This document shows positions 8,199 through 17,368 of a stretch of DNA of 64,000 bases, one piece after another. Both the position numbers and the translations under genes were made by a program. Under the pieces are notes generated by a model. The model was not told the origin of the DNA. It did no database searches and saw only the letters and a program-made list of their open reading frames with translations. Each line of letters starts with the position of its first letter. Position 1 is the stretch's first letter. The stretch comes from Acidimicrobiales bacterium (GTDB lineage: Bacteria > Actinomycetota > Acidimicrobiia > Acidimicrobiales > Iamiaceae), in contig JAUJNP010000005.1 of the NCBI GenBank assembly GCA_030448105.1, positions 74,816-138,815 on the forward strand. The letters are read 5' to 3'.

Positions 8199-9017
8199 TC
8201 AGCCGAGGGCGGCGGTGAACTGGTCGTGGTGGTCGGTCCACCAGCGGCGCCGGCGGTCGTACTTCTCCATGCCGCCGGTCCTGCTCAGCACCTCGACGGC
8301 GTTCGGGTCACCGGCCTCGACGCTGCGCCGGACGGCTGCTTCGATGCGGTCGATGGCATCGTCCATGGCCGTGAGCAGCTCTGCCCGGTTGTCCGAGTCC
8401 AGTCCGTAGGCGTCGGCGACGAGTCGTAGCCGTGCCGGCCGGTCGGCGGGTCGCCAGCCGAGCCGGGCCTGGTCGAAGTCGTCGTCGATCGGTACGCAGA
8501 GGCGGGCCAGCTGGGCCAGGTCGTAGACGGGGCGGCCAGGGGCAGCGAACTCGAAGTCGAGCAGCGCAACGGCGATGCCGTCACGGAACACGACGTTGGA
8601 GGGCTCCACGTCGTTGTGGCACACGAGCGTCCCGCCCGCAGGGTCGGCCAGAGCGTCGTTCCAGGTGAGACCCTGGGCGTGGAAGCCGCGGGCGGCGTCG
8701 TGCAGCCCCCGCAGCAGCCTGGCGATGGACGCCAGCGCGGTGTCGGACTGGCTCCAATTGGGATAGGGCGCCACCGGGACGTCGCCGTCGATGAACACGA
8801 GACGCTCGCGTCCGTCCTCGTCGATGCCCACTGGTGACGAGGCGCCCTCGAACCCGGCGTGTCTCACCGCCCGCAGGAAGGCGTGGATCGAACCCGAGTG
8901 CGGACTCGAGGGGCGAAGCACATGCGGACCGACCCGGACCACCTGCCCGGCGTTCGCGATCCCGCCGTCGAGATGCCGCTCGGCCACCCAGCCAGTTTCG
9001 TCCACTCCACGGCACAT
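8199..9017 (-). CDS. APH-family phosphotransferase
   Basis: A 272-residue kinase-fold protein with catalytic CHNDVEPSNVVF and metal-binding LLDFEFA around residues 145-170, and a long helical C-terminus. ATG start at 9017. Compared with the family the N-terminus is compact. Immediately upstream the sequence turns into a serine-hydrolase remnant, so this gene sits at a recombination junction. Convergent with the flavoprotein-methyltransferase gene (73 bp apart). Substrate unknown. Confidence 0.78.
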   Translation of the reverse strand: MCRGVDETGWVAERHLDGGIANAGQVVRVGPHVLRPSSPHSGSIHAFLRAVRHAGFEGASSPVGIDEDGRERLVFIDGDVPVAPYPNWSQSDTALASIARLLRGLHDAARGFHAQGLTWNDALADPAGGTLVCHNDVEPSNVVFRDGIAVALLDFEFAAPGRPVYDLAQLARLCVPIDDDFDQARLGWRPADRPARLRLVADAYGLDSDNRAELLTAMDDAIDRIEAAVRRSVEAGDPNAVEVLSRTGGMEKYDRRRRWWTDHHDQFTAALG

Positions 9018-9155
9018 TCGGGTTCCTCCTCGTGGCTGAGGACCATGCGGGCGGTGATCGACGCCGCCCCCTCATCGTCGGTCAGATGCGGCTCCGCCAC
9101 GTACTCGCTCAACGGCCGGTCCAGCTTCAGCGCGCCCGCGTCGACGAGGCGCCGG
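9016..9155 (-). pseudogene. Fragment of a class C beta-lactamase-like serine hydrolase
   Basis: About 45 residues on the minus strand match the region after the catalytic SxxK of the beta-lactamase/esterase EstB family: RLVDAGALKLDRPLSEYV, then ITARMVLSH (the usual 'itirhLLsH' segment). Neither the N-terminus with SxxK nor the rest of the enzyme is present. It is wedged between the phosphotransferase start (9017) and the methyltransferase stop (9156), and the overlap with the phosphotransferase start is in a different frame. This is a clear scar of gene loss or mosaic recombination. Confidence 0.6.
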
Positions 9156-9887
9156 CTATGCCACCTTCTTCCACACCGAGACGTGGCTACGGCTGTCTGA
9201 CGTGAAGGGCTCGCGCTGCCATCCGCTCCACCTCTCCCACAGAGCCATGCCAGCAAGGCGCGCCATGAGGTCGAGTTCGGCGGGCCACACGTAACGGTGT
9301 GGCGATGAGAAGGTCTTGAGTTCGCCCTCCACCACCCACCAATGGCGGGAGACCTCGATCTGATTGACAACGTCGTACTCGGCCACGCCGACGTGCGTCG
9401 GAGTGGCCGTGAAGACATGAGTCGTCTCGCCCGGTGGGAGGCGTCGCAGCTCGGGCACGAAGTTCTCGATTACGAACGCGCCGCCCGGCTGGAGATGCCT
9501 GGCCGCGTTTTCGAAGCACTCGACCTGCTCGTCCTGGCTCGTGAGGTTCGTGATCGTATTGCGCAAGAGGTAAACGAGATTGAACGTCCCGTCCACGGTG
9601 GTCGTGGCGAAGTCGCCGAGGGTCACTCCGATGTCGGACGCGCCGCCCTGACTCCGGAACTGCGTGAGCATCGGCTTCGAGAGCTCGATGCCGTGAACAG
9701 GGATCCCTCGTCGGCTCAGCGGTAGAGCGACTCGCCCGGTGCCGACGCCGAACTCGAGGGCGGCGCCGGTTCCCGCCAGCTCGGTCAGGAACTCCAGGGT
9801 CGGCTCGATGAACGCAGGATCGAACAGTTCGGGCCACAACGTGGCGTAGTGCCGGGCGATCCACTCGTCGAAGTGCGTCTCTGCCAT
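9156..9887 (-). CDS. Class I SAM-dependent methyltransferase
   Basis: About 243 residues from MAETHFDEWIA (ATG 9887; an alternative in-frame ATG is at 9899). Motif I is ALEFGVGTGRVALPL, followed by GIELSKPM, LVYLLRNTI and GGAFVIENFVP, the pattern of Methyltransf_25-type enzymes common in actinobacteria. Upstream residues in the frame lack family similarity. Its stop abuts a serine-hydrolase fragment. 192 bp separate it from the divergent YCII gene. Substrate unknown. Confidence 0.78.
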   Translation of the reverse strand: MAETHFDEWIARHYATLWPELFDPAFIEPTLEFLTELAGTGAALEFGVGTGRVALPLSRRGIPVHGIELSKPMLTQFRSQGGASDIGVTLGDFATTTVDGTFNLVYLLRNTITNLTSQDEQVECFENAARHLQPGGAFVIENFVPELRRLPPGETTHVFTATPTHVGVAEYDVVNQIEVSRHWWVVEGELKTFSSPHRYVWPAELDLMARLAGMALWERWSGWQREPFTSDSRSHVSVWKKVA

Positions 9888-10079
9888 GAGGTGAAGCATG
9901 ACCACCGGGTCCTGCCGACGACGAGAGAGTTCAAGCCGTCGACTTCGTGTTGGACACGTCGCTTGTGATGGCGTCGTCCGCGCCGAGAAACTTCCGCCGG
10001 CCGTGTCGAGAATGCGATTCCTGCTCCGTCCCAGTGCGAACGCGGCCAGCGGGGCCGCCGGCACACAAAGGAGAACACC

Positions 10080-10486
10080 ATGGCCAAGTACCTGTTGCTC
10101 AAGCACTACCGAGGCGCGCCGGCGCCCGTGAAGAACATCCCGATGGACCAGTGGACGCCGGACGAGGTCGAGGCGCACATCCAGTACATGCGCGACTTCG
10201 CCACCCGGCTCGAGGGCACCGGTGAGTTCGTCGGCGAGCAGGCGCTGTCGCCCGAAGGCGAATGGGTCCGCTACGACGGCGAGGACGCCCACCGGTCACC
10301 GACGGCCCGTTCGCCGAGACCAAGGACCTGATCGCCGGCTGGATGGTGATCGACGTCGACAGCCACGAGCGAGCGATCGAGCTCGCTGGCGAGCTGTCAG
10401 CCGCGCCTGGCGCCGGCGGCGAGCCGATCCACGAATGGCTGGAGGTCCGACCGTTCCTCGCGGCGCCGCCAATCGTCACCGAGTGA
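10080..10486 (+). CDS. YCII-related (DGPF domain) protein, one frameshift
   Basis: Small YCII/DGPF-domain protein, usually encoded directly before an ECF sigma factor of the SigJ-like/ECF41-neighbour type, as here. Strong Shine-Dalgarno AAAGGAG 7 nt before ATG 10080. The first ~68 residues (MAKYLLLKHYRG to VRYDGE) and the rest (TDGPFAETKDLIAGWMVID) are in different frames; restoring one G near 10285 gives the family-typical RYDGEGRPPVTDGPF. The TGA stop overlaps the GTG start of the sigma gene by 4 nt. The role of this family is unsettled. Confidence 0.8.
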
Positions 10487-11636
10487 CCGTGGACGATGTC
10501 GAGCTCCGCCAGCTCGTCCCCCAGGTCTTGAGCGTCCTCGTCCGTCGCGGTGCCGACTTCGCGACGGCCGAGGACGCGGTGCAGGAAGCGCTCATCCGGG
10601 GCATCTCGGCATGGCAGGAGGAATTGCCCTCCGATCCCAAGGCGTGGCTGATCACGGTCGCCTGGCGAGCGTTCGTCGACCTGGCGCGGTCGGACGCGGC
10701 GCGCCGCGATCGAGAGGTCCGATTCGATACCGAGCCGCCGACCGGTGCGGTGCCGAGCGCGGATGACACGCTTCACCTCTACTTCCTGTGCGCGCACCCC
10801 GAGCTGACCCCGTCATCAGCGGTGGCGCTGACGCTACGGGCGGTGGGCGGCCTCACTACCCGTCAGATCGCGCAGGCCTACCTCGTGCCGGAGAGCACCA
10901 TGGCGCAGCGCATCAGTCGCGCCAAGCGCACGGTCGGGCGGTCCGGTCTCGATCGTCCTGGCAACGTGCGCACGGTGATGCGGGTGCTGTACCTCATCTT
11001 CAACGAGGGCTACTCCGGCGACGTGGACCTCGCGGCCGAGGCGATCCGACTCACTCGGCAGCTGGCGTCGTCGGTGAACGAACCCGAGGTCCAGGGGCTG
11101 CTCGCCCTGATGTTGCTGCACCACGCGCCGGCGCAGCCGCACCCGACCAGACGGACGGATCGTGCCGCTCGCGGACCAGGACCGGAGCCTGTGGGACAAC
11201 GAACTCATCGCCGAGGGAATCGCCATCGTGCAAGCTCAGCTCGCACGCGACCGGCTCGGCGAGTACCAGACGCAAGCCGCGATCGCCGCCCTCCACGCCG
11301 ATGCGATGCGTGTCGAGGAGACCGACTGGGCCCAGATCGTGGAGTGGTACGACGAGCTGCTGGTGTTCGCCGATACTCCAATCGTCCGGCTCAACCGTGC
11401 CGTCGCCGTCGGCGAAGCGGACGGCGCTCCCGCGGGTTGGCGGCACTCGGTCAGGTCGACGAGCACATCCGCGGCGAGATGCGGTCGCCGCACATCTCCA
11501 CGAGAAGAACGGAGACCTCGAACTCGCTGCCCGCCTCTATGCCGACGCAGCCCACAACGCACCCAACCTGGCTGAGCGCGACCACCAGATGCGCCAAGCG
11601 GCGCGACTCAACCAGATGCTGCGCCACCACCAATGA
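10483..11636 (+). pseudogene. ECF-type RNA polymerase sigma factor with long C-terminal domain, frameshifted
   Basis: Sigma-70 family factor partnered with the YCII gene (GTGA overlap). The intact N-terminal ~215 residues contain sigma-2 (FATAEDAVQEAL, KAWLITVAWRAFVD) and sigma-4 (LTTRQIAQAYLVPESTMAQ). The C-terminal domain (NEGY, LAEEAIRLTR-like, ELIAEGIAIV, TDWAQIVEWYDELL, IVRLNRAVAV, then NGDLELAARLYADAA) is typical of this family but lies in three frames. The breaks are near 11126 (GC dinucleotide loss), 11435 (one G) and 11477 (one base). Either a decaying gene or consensus error. It ends 4 bp from the convergent sir2 stop. Confidence 0.75.
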
Positions 11637-11639
11637 CGG

Positions 11640-12392
11640 CTAGGTGACAATGGCTCCGAGGATGTCGCTGATGGGGCCACGCAGGACGATGTCGGCCTCG
11701 GCGTCGTAGGCGGTGGGCTCGCCGTTGACGACCACCACCCGGGCGCCGGCGGCCGCGGCCACGCGCGGCAGGTCGGCCACCGGGTACACGGTGAGGGTCG
11801 TCCCCACCGCCAGGAACAGTTCACAGGCCAGGGCCGCCCGCTCCGCCCGGCGCAGGTCGATCGGGTCGAGGCTCTGGCCGAACGACACCGTGGCCGACTT
11901 GAGGATGCCGCCGCACGACCGGCATGGTGGATCCGCCTCGCCGGCCCGCACACGGTCGAGGGCCCGCTCCATCGGGGCCCGCTCGCCGCAGTCGAGGCAC
12001 ATCACCTCGCGGATCGTGCCGTGCACCTCGACCACCTTCTCTGCGGTGGAGCCGGCCCGCTGGTGGAGGCCGTCGATGTTCTGGGTGATGAGGGTGTGCA
12101 GCTTGCCCCGCTGCTCGAGGGTCACCAGCGCGTGGTGCCCGGCGTTGGGTTCGGCCGTCCAGCCGGGGTGGGACAGGCGCTGGCGCCACGCCCGCTGTCG
12201 CACCTCGGGATCGGCCAGGTAGTGATCGATGTGGGCGGCGCGCTCGGCCTTGGGGTCCTTGGTCCAGACCCCCTGAGGTCCCCGGAAGTCGGGGATGCCG
12301 CTGTCGGTCGAGATCCCCGCGCCCGTCAGCACCGCCATGGCGCGGGCGGCGTCGACCCAGGCCCGGGCCCGGTCGATCTGGTCGGCCTCCAT
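11640..12392 (-). CDS. Sir2-family NAD-dependent protein deacylase
   Basis: Removes acetyl or acyl groups from lysines using NAD+. 250 residues from MEADQIDRA (ATG 12392). Visible sirtuin motifs are TGAGISTDSGIPDFRG (NAD pocket), TQNIDGLHQRAGS, the catalytic-His segment VEVHGTI, two zinc CxxC pairs (CLDC and CRSC), GTTLTVYP and a terminal VNGEPT. All key residues are intact. Its last ~78 bp are duplicated, diverged, at 4713-4790. 136 bp separate its start from the downstream divergent gene. Confidence 0.92.
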   Translation of the reverse strand: MEADQIDRARAWVDAARAMAVLTGAGISTDSGIPDFRGPQGVWTKDPKAERAAHIDHYLADPEVRQRAWRQRLSHPGWTAEPNAGHHALVTLEQRGKLHTLITQNIDGLHQRAGSTAEKVVEVHGTIREVMCLDCGERAPMERALDRVRAGEADPPCRSCGGILKSATVSFGQSLDPIDLRRAERAALACELFLAVGTTLTVYPVADLPRVAAAAGARVVVVNGEPTAYDAEADIVLRGPISDILGAIVT

Positions 12393-12432
12393 GGTGAACG
12401 CTACCTCGGCTCCCCGCCCCGCTCGGGACGGC

Positions 12433-12461
12433 TTGACGCCAACCACCCTCGGCGTCACAAT
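12433..12461 (+). promoter_or_regulatory. Candidate sigma-70-like promoter
   Basis: TTGACG (12433-12438) and CACAAT (12456-12461) are separated by 17 bp, close to the consensus TTGACA-17-TATAAT, and lie 68 bp before the ATG of the gene at 12529 in the intergenic space between divergent genes. Confidence 0.4.
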
Positions 12462-12528
12462 GCATGAAAGTGATCGAAACATCACTACGCGAACCTTCCC
12501 CTCCACGAGGCACCTGCCCGGAGGAACC

Positions 12529-13158
12529 ATGACCATCCCCGACCTGACCACCCCCACGCTGGCCATCACCGCCTGGGACGACCCGGTGATCGATGCCCTG
12601 GGGCACGACCCGCGCTCCACCTACGTCGAGACGTTCTGGCTGGGGATCCTCGGCCCGTCCACCACCTGGCTGCTGCGGCGGCTGGTCGCCGGCCTCGACC
12701 ACCAGCCCGACGGCTACAACCTCTCCCTTCCCGACACGGCCCGTGCCATCGGGCTGGGCAGCCGGGGCGGCCGCAACTCGCCCTTCGCCCGCAGCATCTC
12801 GCGCTGCTGCCAGTTCGGCGTGGCCCAGTTCCGGGGAGGCGAGGAGCTCGCCGTGCGCCGCAAGGTGCAACCGCTCACCCGCCACCAGGTCGAGCGACTG
12901 ACCCCCGAGCTGCAGGCCGCTCACCACGAGTGGCAGGAAGCCGAGCTGCGCATCCCCACCGCCGAGCACCAGCGCCGCCGGGCCCGTGCCCTGGCCCTGA
13001 GCCTCCTCGAGCTGGGCGAGGACATCGAGGGCTGCGAGCGCCAGCTCCACCGGTGGCGGTTCCACCCGGCCATGGCCCGGGAGGCCGCGCTCTGGGCCCG
13101 CGACCGCCACCGGGCCGCTCTCGCCGCCGCCGGCCCCCCGCCACCAGAGGCAGCGTGA
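12529..13158 (+). CDS. Conserved-looking protein of unknown function
   Basis: 209 residues, ATG at 12529 with GGAGG-like Shine-Dalgarno (CGGAGGAACC). Soluble and rich in Arg, with no signal peptide or membrane segment. It contains a WLLRRLVAGLDHQPDGYNLSL stretch (split: WLLRRLVAG, then LDHQPDGYNL), TARAIGLGSRGGRN, and a long charged helix toward the C-terminus (PTAEHQRRRARALALSLLEL). The middle part could be a winged-helix/HTH-like segment (ARAIGLG followed by basic residues), but I do not recognise the family. Preceded by a promoter-like element. Function not assigned. Confidence 0.7.
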   Translation: MTIPDLTTPTLAITAWDDPVIDALGHDPRSTYVETFWLGILGPSTTWLLRRLVAGLDHQPDGYNLSLPDTARAIGLGSRGGRNSPFARSISRCCQFGVAQFRGGEELAVRRKVQPLTRHQVERLTPELQAAHHEWQEAELRIPTAEHQRRRARALALSLLELGEDIEGCERQLHRWRFHPAMAREAALWARDRHRAALAAAGPPPPEAA

Positions 13159-13210
13159 CCCTTCGCCGCCCGAAGAAGGGCGGCGGCTGGGACCGGAGCG
13201 AGGGCCAGAT

Positions 13211-13747
13211 CTAGGCGTCCCTGGCGGCGAGGCTGTCGCCCTCCTGCCAGCGGGCCAGCGTCCACAACAGATCCGACAGGCGGTTGAGGTACGGCACCGC
13301 CTGCGACCCCTCGCCAGCGGCGCCCACCGCCACCCGCTCGGCCCGGCGCACCACCGTGCGGGCCACGTCGAGCAACGCCGCCCCCCGGTGCTGGCCTGGC
13401 ACGACGAACTCGGTGGGCGGGTCGAACCGGGCACCGGTCGTGTCGATCAGCGCCTCCACCGCGGACACCATCTCCGGCGTCACCAGCGAGGTGCCCGCGC
13501 TCAGCTTGTGACGGTTCTCCGGGTCGGTGGCCAGCTCGGCCATCAGCACCCAGAGGTCCCGCTCGACGCCGATCAGGATGTCGTCGAGCTCGCTGCCCCG
13601 GGCGGCTTCGGCCCGGGCCAGGCCGACGAACGCCTGGGCCTCGTCGACGGTGCCGTAGGCGGTGGGCAGCACCGAGTCCTTCGTCACCCGTCCGCCGTAG
13701 AGCAGGCCGGTGGTGCCGTCGTCGCCTTTGCGCGTGTAGATGTCCAT
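13211..13747 (-). CDS. Cob(I)alamin adenosyltransferase, PduO type
   Basis: Transfers the adenosyl group of ATP to cob(I)alamin, making coenzyme B12. 178 residues from MDIYTRKGDDGTTGL (ATG 13747), with the PduO N-terminal ATP-binding motif YTRKGDDGTT, the GTVDE segment, and the C-terminal motif ARTVVRRAER plus YLNRLSDLLW. Full length for the family. Divergent from the B12-dependent methionine synthase with only 73 bp between starts, which supports a cobalamin context. No room for a full cobalamin riboswitch is seen there. Confidence 0.93.
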   Translation of the reverse strand: MDIYTRKGDDGTTGLLYGGRVTKDSVLPTAYGTVDEAQAFVGLARAEAARGSELDDILIGVERDLWVLMAELATDPENRHKLSAGTSLVTPEMVSAVEALIDTTGARFDPPTEFVVPGQHRGAALLDVARTVVRRAERVAVGAAGEGSQAVPYLNRLSDLLWTLARWQEGDSLAARDA

Positions 13748-13820
13748 GGGCTCGGCGAGCGTAGGCCCTGCCCTTACCAGCTGGGGGGCGACGACGCGGG
13801 GTCGGTAGCCTTCGCCTTCG

Positions 13821-16800
13821 ATGACCGCCACCTTCATGGACCTCGTGCGGGAACGGGTCGTCGTCTACGACGGTGCCACGGGGACCTGGCTGCAGGGCCA
13901 GGACCTCAGCGCCGACGACTTCGGCGGGCCCGACCTCGAGGGCTGCAACGAGTACCTCGGGATCACCCGACCGGACGTGGTCGCCGCCCTGCACGCCGCC
14001 TACTTCGACGTGGGCGCCGACGTGGTGGAGACCAACACCTTCGGCAGCTTCGCCATCCCCCTCGCCGAGTACGGGATGGCGGACCGCAGCCACGAGGTCA
14101 GCCTGGCCAACGCCCGCATCGCCCGAGACGTCGCCGACTCGTACTCCACCCCCGATCGTCCCCGGTTCGTGGCCGGGTCGGTGGGCCCGGGCACCAAGTT
14201 CGCGTCGCTGGGCCAGATCCGCTTCGCCGAGCTGCGCGACGCCTACGAGGTGCAGGCCCGCGCCCTGCTCGAGGGTGGAGTCGACCTCCTGCTCATCGAG
14301 ACCCAGTTCGACCTGCTCGGCCTCAAGGCGGCGGTGATCGGTGGCCGCCGGGCGATGGCGGCGGCCGGCCGGGAGGTGCCCATCCAGGCCCAGGTCACCA
14401 TCGAGCTCACGGGGCGCATGCTGCCGGGCACCGAGATCGGCGCCGCGCTGGCCGCCATCGACCCGCTGAAGGTCGACATCATCGGCATCAACTGCGCCAC
14501 CGGCCCGGCTGAGATGGGCGAGCACCTGCGCCATCTCAGCCAGCACGCCCGCATGCCCATCTCCTGCCTGCCCAACGCCGGGCTGCCCTCGGTGGTCGAC
14601 GGGGCCATGCACTACGACCTCACCGCCCCCGAGCTGCTGGAGTACCACCAGCGGTTCATCACCGAGCTGGGCGTGCGGGTGGTGGGCGGGTGCTGCGGCA
14701 CCACCCCGGAGTACATCGAGCTGCTGGCCAAGGAGCTGCCGGACCTCACCCCCGCCGAGCGCCACCCGGTCCACGAACCGGCCGCCACGTCGATCTATTC
14801 GGCCGTGCCGCTGGAGCAGGACACCGCCTTCCTGATGATCGGCGAGCGCACCAACGCCAACGGGTCCCGCAGGTTCCGGGAGGCGCTGCTCGAGGGCGAC
14901 TGGGACACCTGCACGAAGATGGCCACCGACCAGGTGCGCGAGGGCGCCCACATCCTCGACGTGTGCGTCGACTACGTGGGCCGCGACGGCACCCTCGACA
15001 TGGACGCCGTCGCCAGCCGCTTCGCCACCCAGGCCGACGCCCCCCTCGTGCTCGACTCCACCGAGCCCCAGGTGATGGAGGCCGGCCTCCAGTGGATCGG
15101 CGGCCGGGCCATCCTCAACTCGGCCAACCTGGAGGACGGCGAGGCGCCCGGGTCGCGCCTCGACCGCGTGTTCGGCCTGGCCCGCGACTACGGGGCGGCG
15201 GTCATCTGCCTGGTCATCGACGAGGAGGGCCAGGCCCGCGACGTGGAGTGGAAGGTGCGGGTCGCCCACCGCATCGCCGCCCTGGCCTCTGAGCGCTACG
15301 GCCTCGAGCCGGCCGACCTCATCTTCGACGCCCTCACCTTCCCGCTCTCCACCGGCGACGACGACCTCCGCGGCGACGCCATGGCCACCATGGACGCCAT
15401 CCGCCGCATAAAGGACGAGATCCCTGGCTGCCACACCGTGCTCGGGCTCTCCAACGTCTCCTTCGGCCTCAACCCGGCCGCCCGCCACGTGCTCAACTCG
15501 GTGTTCCTGCACGAGTGCACCGAGGCCGGCCTCGACTCGGCGATCGTCCACGCCTCCAAGATCGTCCCCCTCAACCGCATCCCCGACGAGCACCGCGAGG
15601 TCTGCCTCGACCTCATCTACGACCGGCGGGACGCGGCCGGCGCGCTGGCAGGCGGTGACGAGCGCTACGACCCCCTCCAGAAGCTGCTCGAGCTCTTCGC
15701 CGACGTGAAGGTGGCCGAGGCGGTCAAGGAGGACCGCACGGACTGGCCGGTGGAGAAGCGCCTGTCGCAGCGGATCATCGACGGCGACCGTGAGGGCCTC
15801 GCCGACGACCTCGACGAGGCCCTGGCCGCCGGCACCCCGGCCCTCGACATCGTCAACGACACGCTGCTGGCAGGGATGAAGGTGGTGGGTGAGCTGTTCG
15901 CGTCGGGCGAGATGCAGCTCCCGTTCGTGCTGCAGTCGGCCGAGACCATGAAGGCGTCGGTGGCCCACCTCGAACCGCACATGGAGAAGGTGGAGGGCGG
16001 CGGCGGCAAGGGCCGCATCGTGCTGGCCACGGTGAAGGGCGACGTGCACGACATCGGCAAGAACCTGGTCGACATCATCCTCACCAACAACGGCTACGAG
16101 GTGCACAACATCGGCATCAAGGTGGCGATCGCCGAGATGATCGCCAAGGCGCTCGAGGTGAAGGCCGACGCCATCGGCATGAGCGGCCTGCTGGTGAAGT
16201 CCACCCTCATCATGCGCGACAACCTCGAGGAGCTGAACGCCCGCGACCTGTCTCGGATCCCGGTGCTGCTGGGCGGGGCCGCACTCACCCGCTCCTACGT
16301 CGAGCGCGACCTGCGCACCGTGTACGACGGGCGCCTCTTCTACGGCAAGGACGCCTTCGAGGGCCTGCGGGTGATGGACCGCCTGGGTGAGATCAAGCGG
16401 GAGCCCTCGGGCGACGACCCCGACTGGGGCCGGGTGCCGTCGGACTCCACCGTGGCCCTGCGCGGCCGCTTCGCGTCCGGTGACGGCAATGGCGAGTCCG
16501 AGACGCCCGAGTTGCCGGCCCGCTCCCCCGCCGTGGAGGACGACAACCCGCTCTTCACCCCGCCGTTCACGGGGTCGAAGGTGGTGAAGGGCATCGCCCT
16601 CGACGACATCGCCCGCTACCTCAACGAGACGGCGCTGTTCCGCAACCAGTGGCAGTTCCGGCCCGAGGGGGGCGAGGACGACGACGCCTTCAAGGCCCGG
16701 CTCCGCCCGCTGCTGCGCGAGCAGCTCGCCGGGGCACGCGCCGAGGGGCTGCTGAACCCGGCGGTGGTGTATGGCTACTGGCCGTGCAACGGCGACGGCC

Positions 16801-17345
16801 AGGACGTCGTGGTGTGGGCCGACGAGTCCCGCGACCGCGAGCTCACCCGGTTCTGGTTCCCCCGGTCCACCAAGGAGCCGTGGCTCTGCATCGCCGACTT
16901 CTTCCGGCCCATCGAGTCGCCCGACGTGGACCACGTCGCCTTCCACATCGTCACCATGGGCGCCGCCGTCTCGGAGCGCACCGCCGAGCTGTTCGCCGCC
17001 GACAAGTACCAGGACTACCTGCTCGTGCACGGGCTCGGGGTGGAGATGGCCGAGGCCCTGGCCGAGCTGTGGCACCGCCGCATCCGCGAGGAGTGGGGCT
17101 TCGCGGAGGAGGACGCCCCCTCGGTGGGCGGCCTCTTCCGCCAGCAGTACCGGGGCGGGCGCTACTCCTGGGGCTACCCGGCCTGCCCTGACCTCGAGGA
17201 CAACGAGAAGGTGGCCCACCTGCTGGGCGCCGACCGCCTCGGCATCGAGGTGGGCGAAGAGACGGGCTACCAGTACCAGCCTGAGCAGACCACCAGCGCC
17301 ATCATCTGCCACCACCCCCAGGCCAAGTACTTCGTCGCCCGCTGA
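13821..17345 (+). CDS. metH: Cobalamin-dependent methionine synthase
   Basis: Methylates homocysteine using methyltetrahydrofolate through methylcobalamin. 1,174 residues with all four modules: homocysteine-binding barrel (~5-310; zinc ligands C225 in INCATG and C291/C292 in GGCCGTT), folate-binding barrel (~330-600; GERTNANGSRRF), B12 domain (~640-890; DVHDIGKN with the axial His near 741, and SGLLVKSTLIM) and the SAM-binding reactivation domain (~900-1174; YGYWPCNGDG, RYSWGYPACP). No frame breaks. Divergent from cobalamin adenosyltransferase. Confidence 0.97.
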   Translation: MTATFMDLVRERVVVYDGATGTWLQGQDLSADDFGGPDLEGCNEYLGITRPDVVAALHAAYFDVGADVVETNTFGSFAIPLAEYGMADRSHEVSLANARIARDVADSYSTPDRPRFVAGSVGPGTKFASLGQIRFAELRDAYEVQARALLEGGVDLLLIETQFDLLGLKAAVIGGRRAMAAAGREVPIQAQVTIELTGRMLPGTEIGAALAAIDPLKVDIIGINCATGPAEMGEHLRHLSQHARMPISCLPNAGLPSVVDGAMHYDLTAPELLEYHQRFITELGVRVVGGCCGTTPEYIELLAKELPDLTPAERHPVHEPAATSIYSAVPLEQDTAFLMIGERTNANGSRRFREALLEGDWDTCTKMATDQVREGAHILDVCVDYVGRDGTLDMDAVASRFATQADAPLVLDSTEPQVMEAGLQWIGGRAILNSANLEDGEAPGSRLDRVFGLARDYGAAVICLVIDEEGQARDVEWKVRVAHRIAALASERYGLEPADLIFDALTFPLSTGDDDLRGDAMATMDAIRRIKDEIPGCHTVLGLSNVSFGLNPAARHVLNSVFLHECTEAGLDSAIVHASKIVPLNRIPDEHREVCLDLIYDRRDAAGALAGGDERYDPLQKLLELFADVKVAEAVKEDRTDWPVEKRLSQRIIDGDREGLADDLDEALAAGTPALDIVNDTLLAGMKVVGELFASGEMQLPFVLQSAETMKASVAHLEPHMEKVEGGGGKGRIVLATVKGDVHDIGKNLVDIILTNNGYEVHNIGIKVAIAEMIAKALEVKADAIGMSGLLVKSTLIMRDNLEELNARDLSRIPVLLGGAALTRSYVERDLRTVYDGRLFYGKDAFEGLRVMDRLGEIKREPSGDDPDWGRVPSDSTVALRGRFASGDGNGESETPELPARSPAVEDDNPLFTPPFTGSKVVKGIALDDIARYLNETALFRNQWQFRPEGGEDDDAFKARLRPLLREQLAGARAEGLLNPAVVYGYWPCNGDGQDVVVWADESRDRELTRFWFPRSTKEPWLCIADFFRPIESPDVDHVAFHIVTMGAAVSERTAELFAADKYQDYLLVHGLGVEMAEALAELWHRRIREEWGFAEEDAPSVGGLFRQQYRGGRYSWGYPACPDLEDNEKVAHLLGADRLGIEVGEETGYQYQPEQTTSAIICHHPQAKYFVAR

Positions 17346-17368
17346 CCCCAGCGCGGGCCGGGTAGGCG

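Noticed and set aside
13748-13820. Cobalamin riboswitch between the adenosyltransferase and metH
   Set aside because: Only 73 bp separate the starts, too short for a B12 riboswitch, and no B12-box-like sequence is visible.
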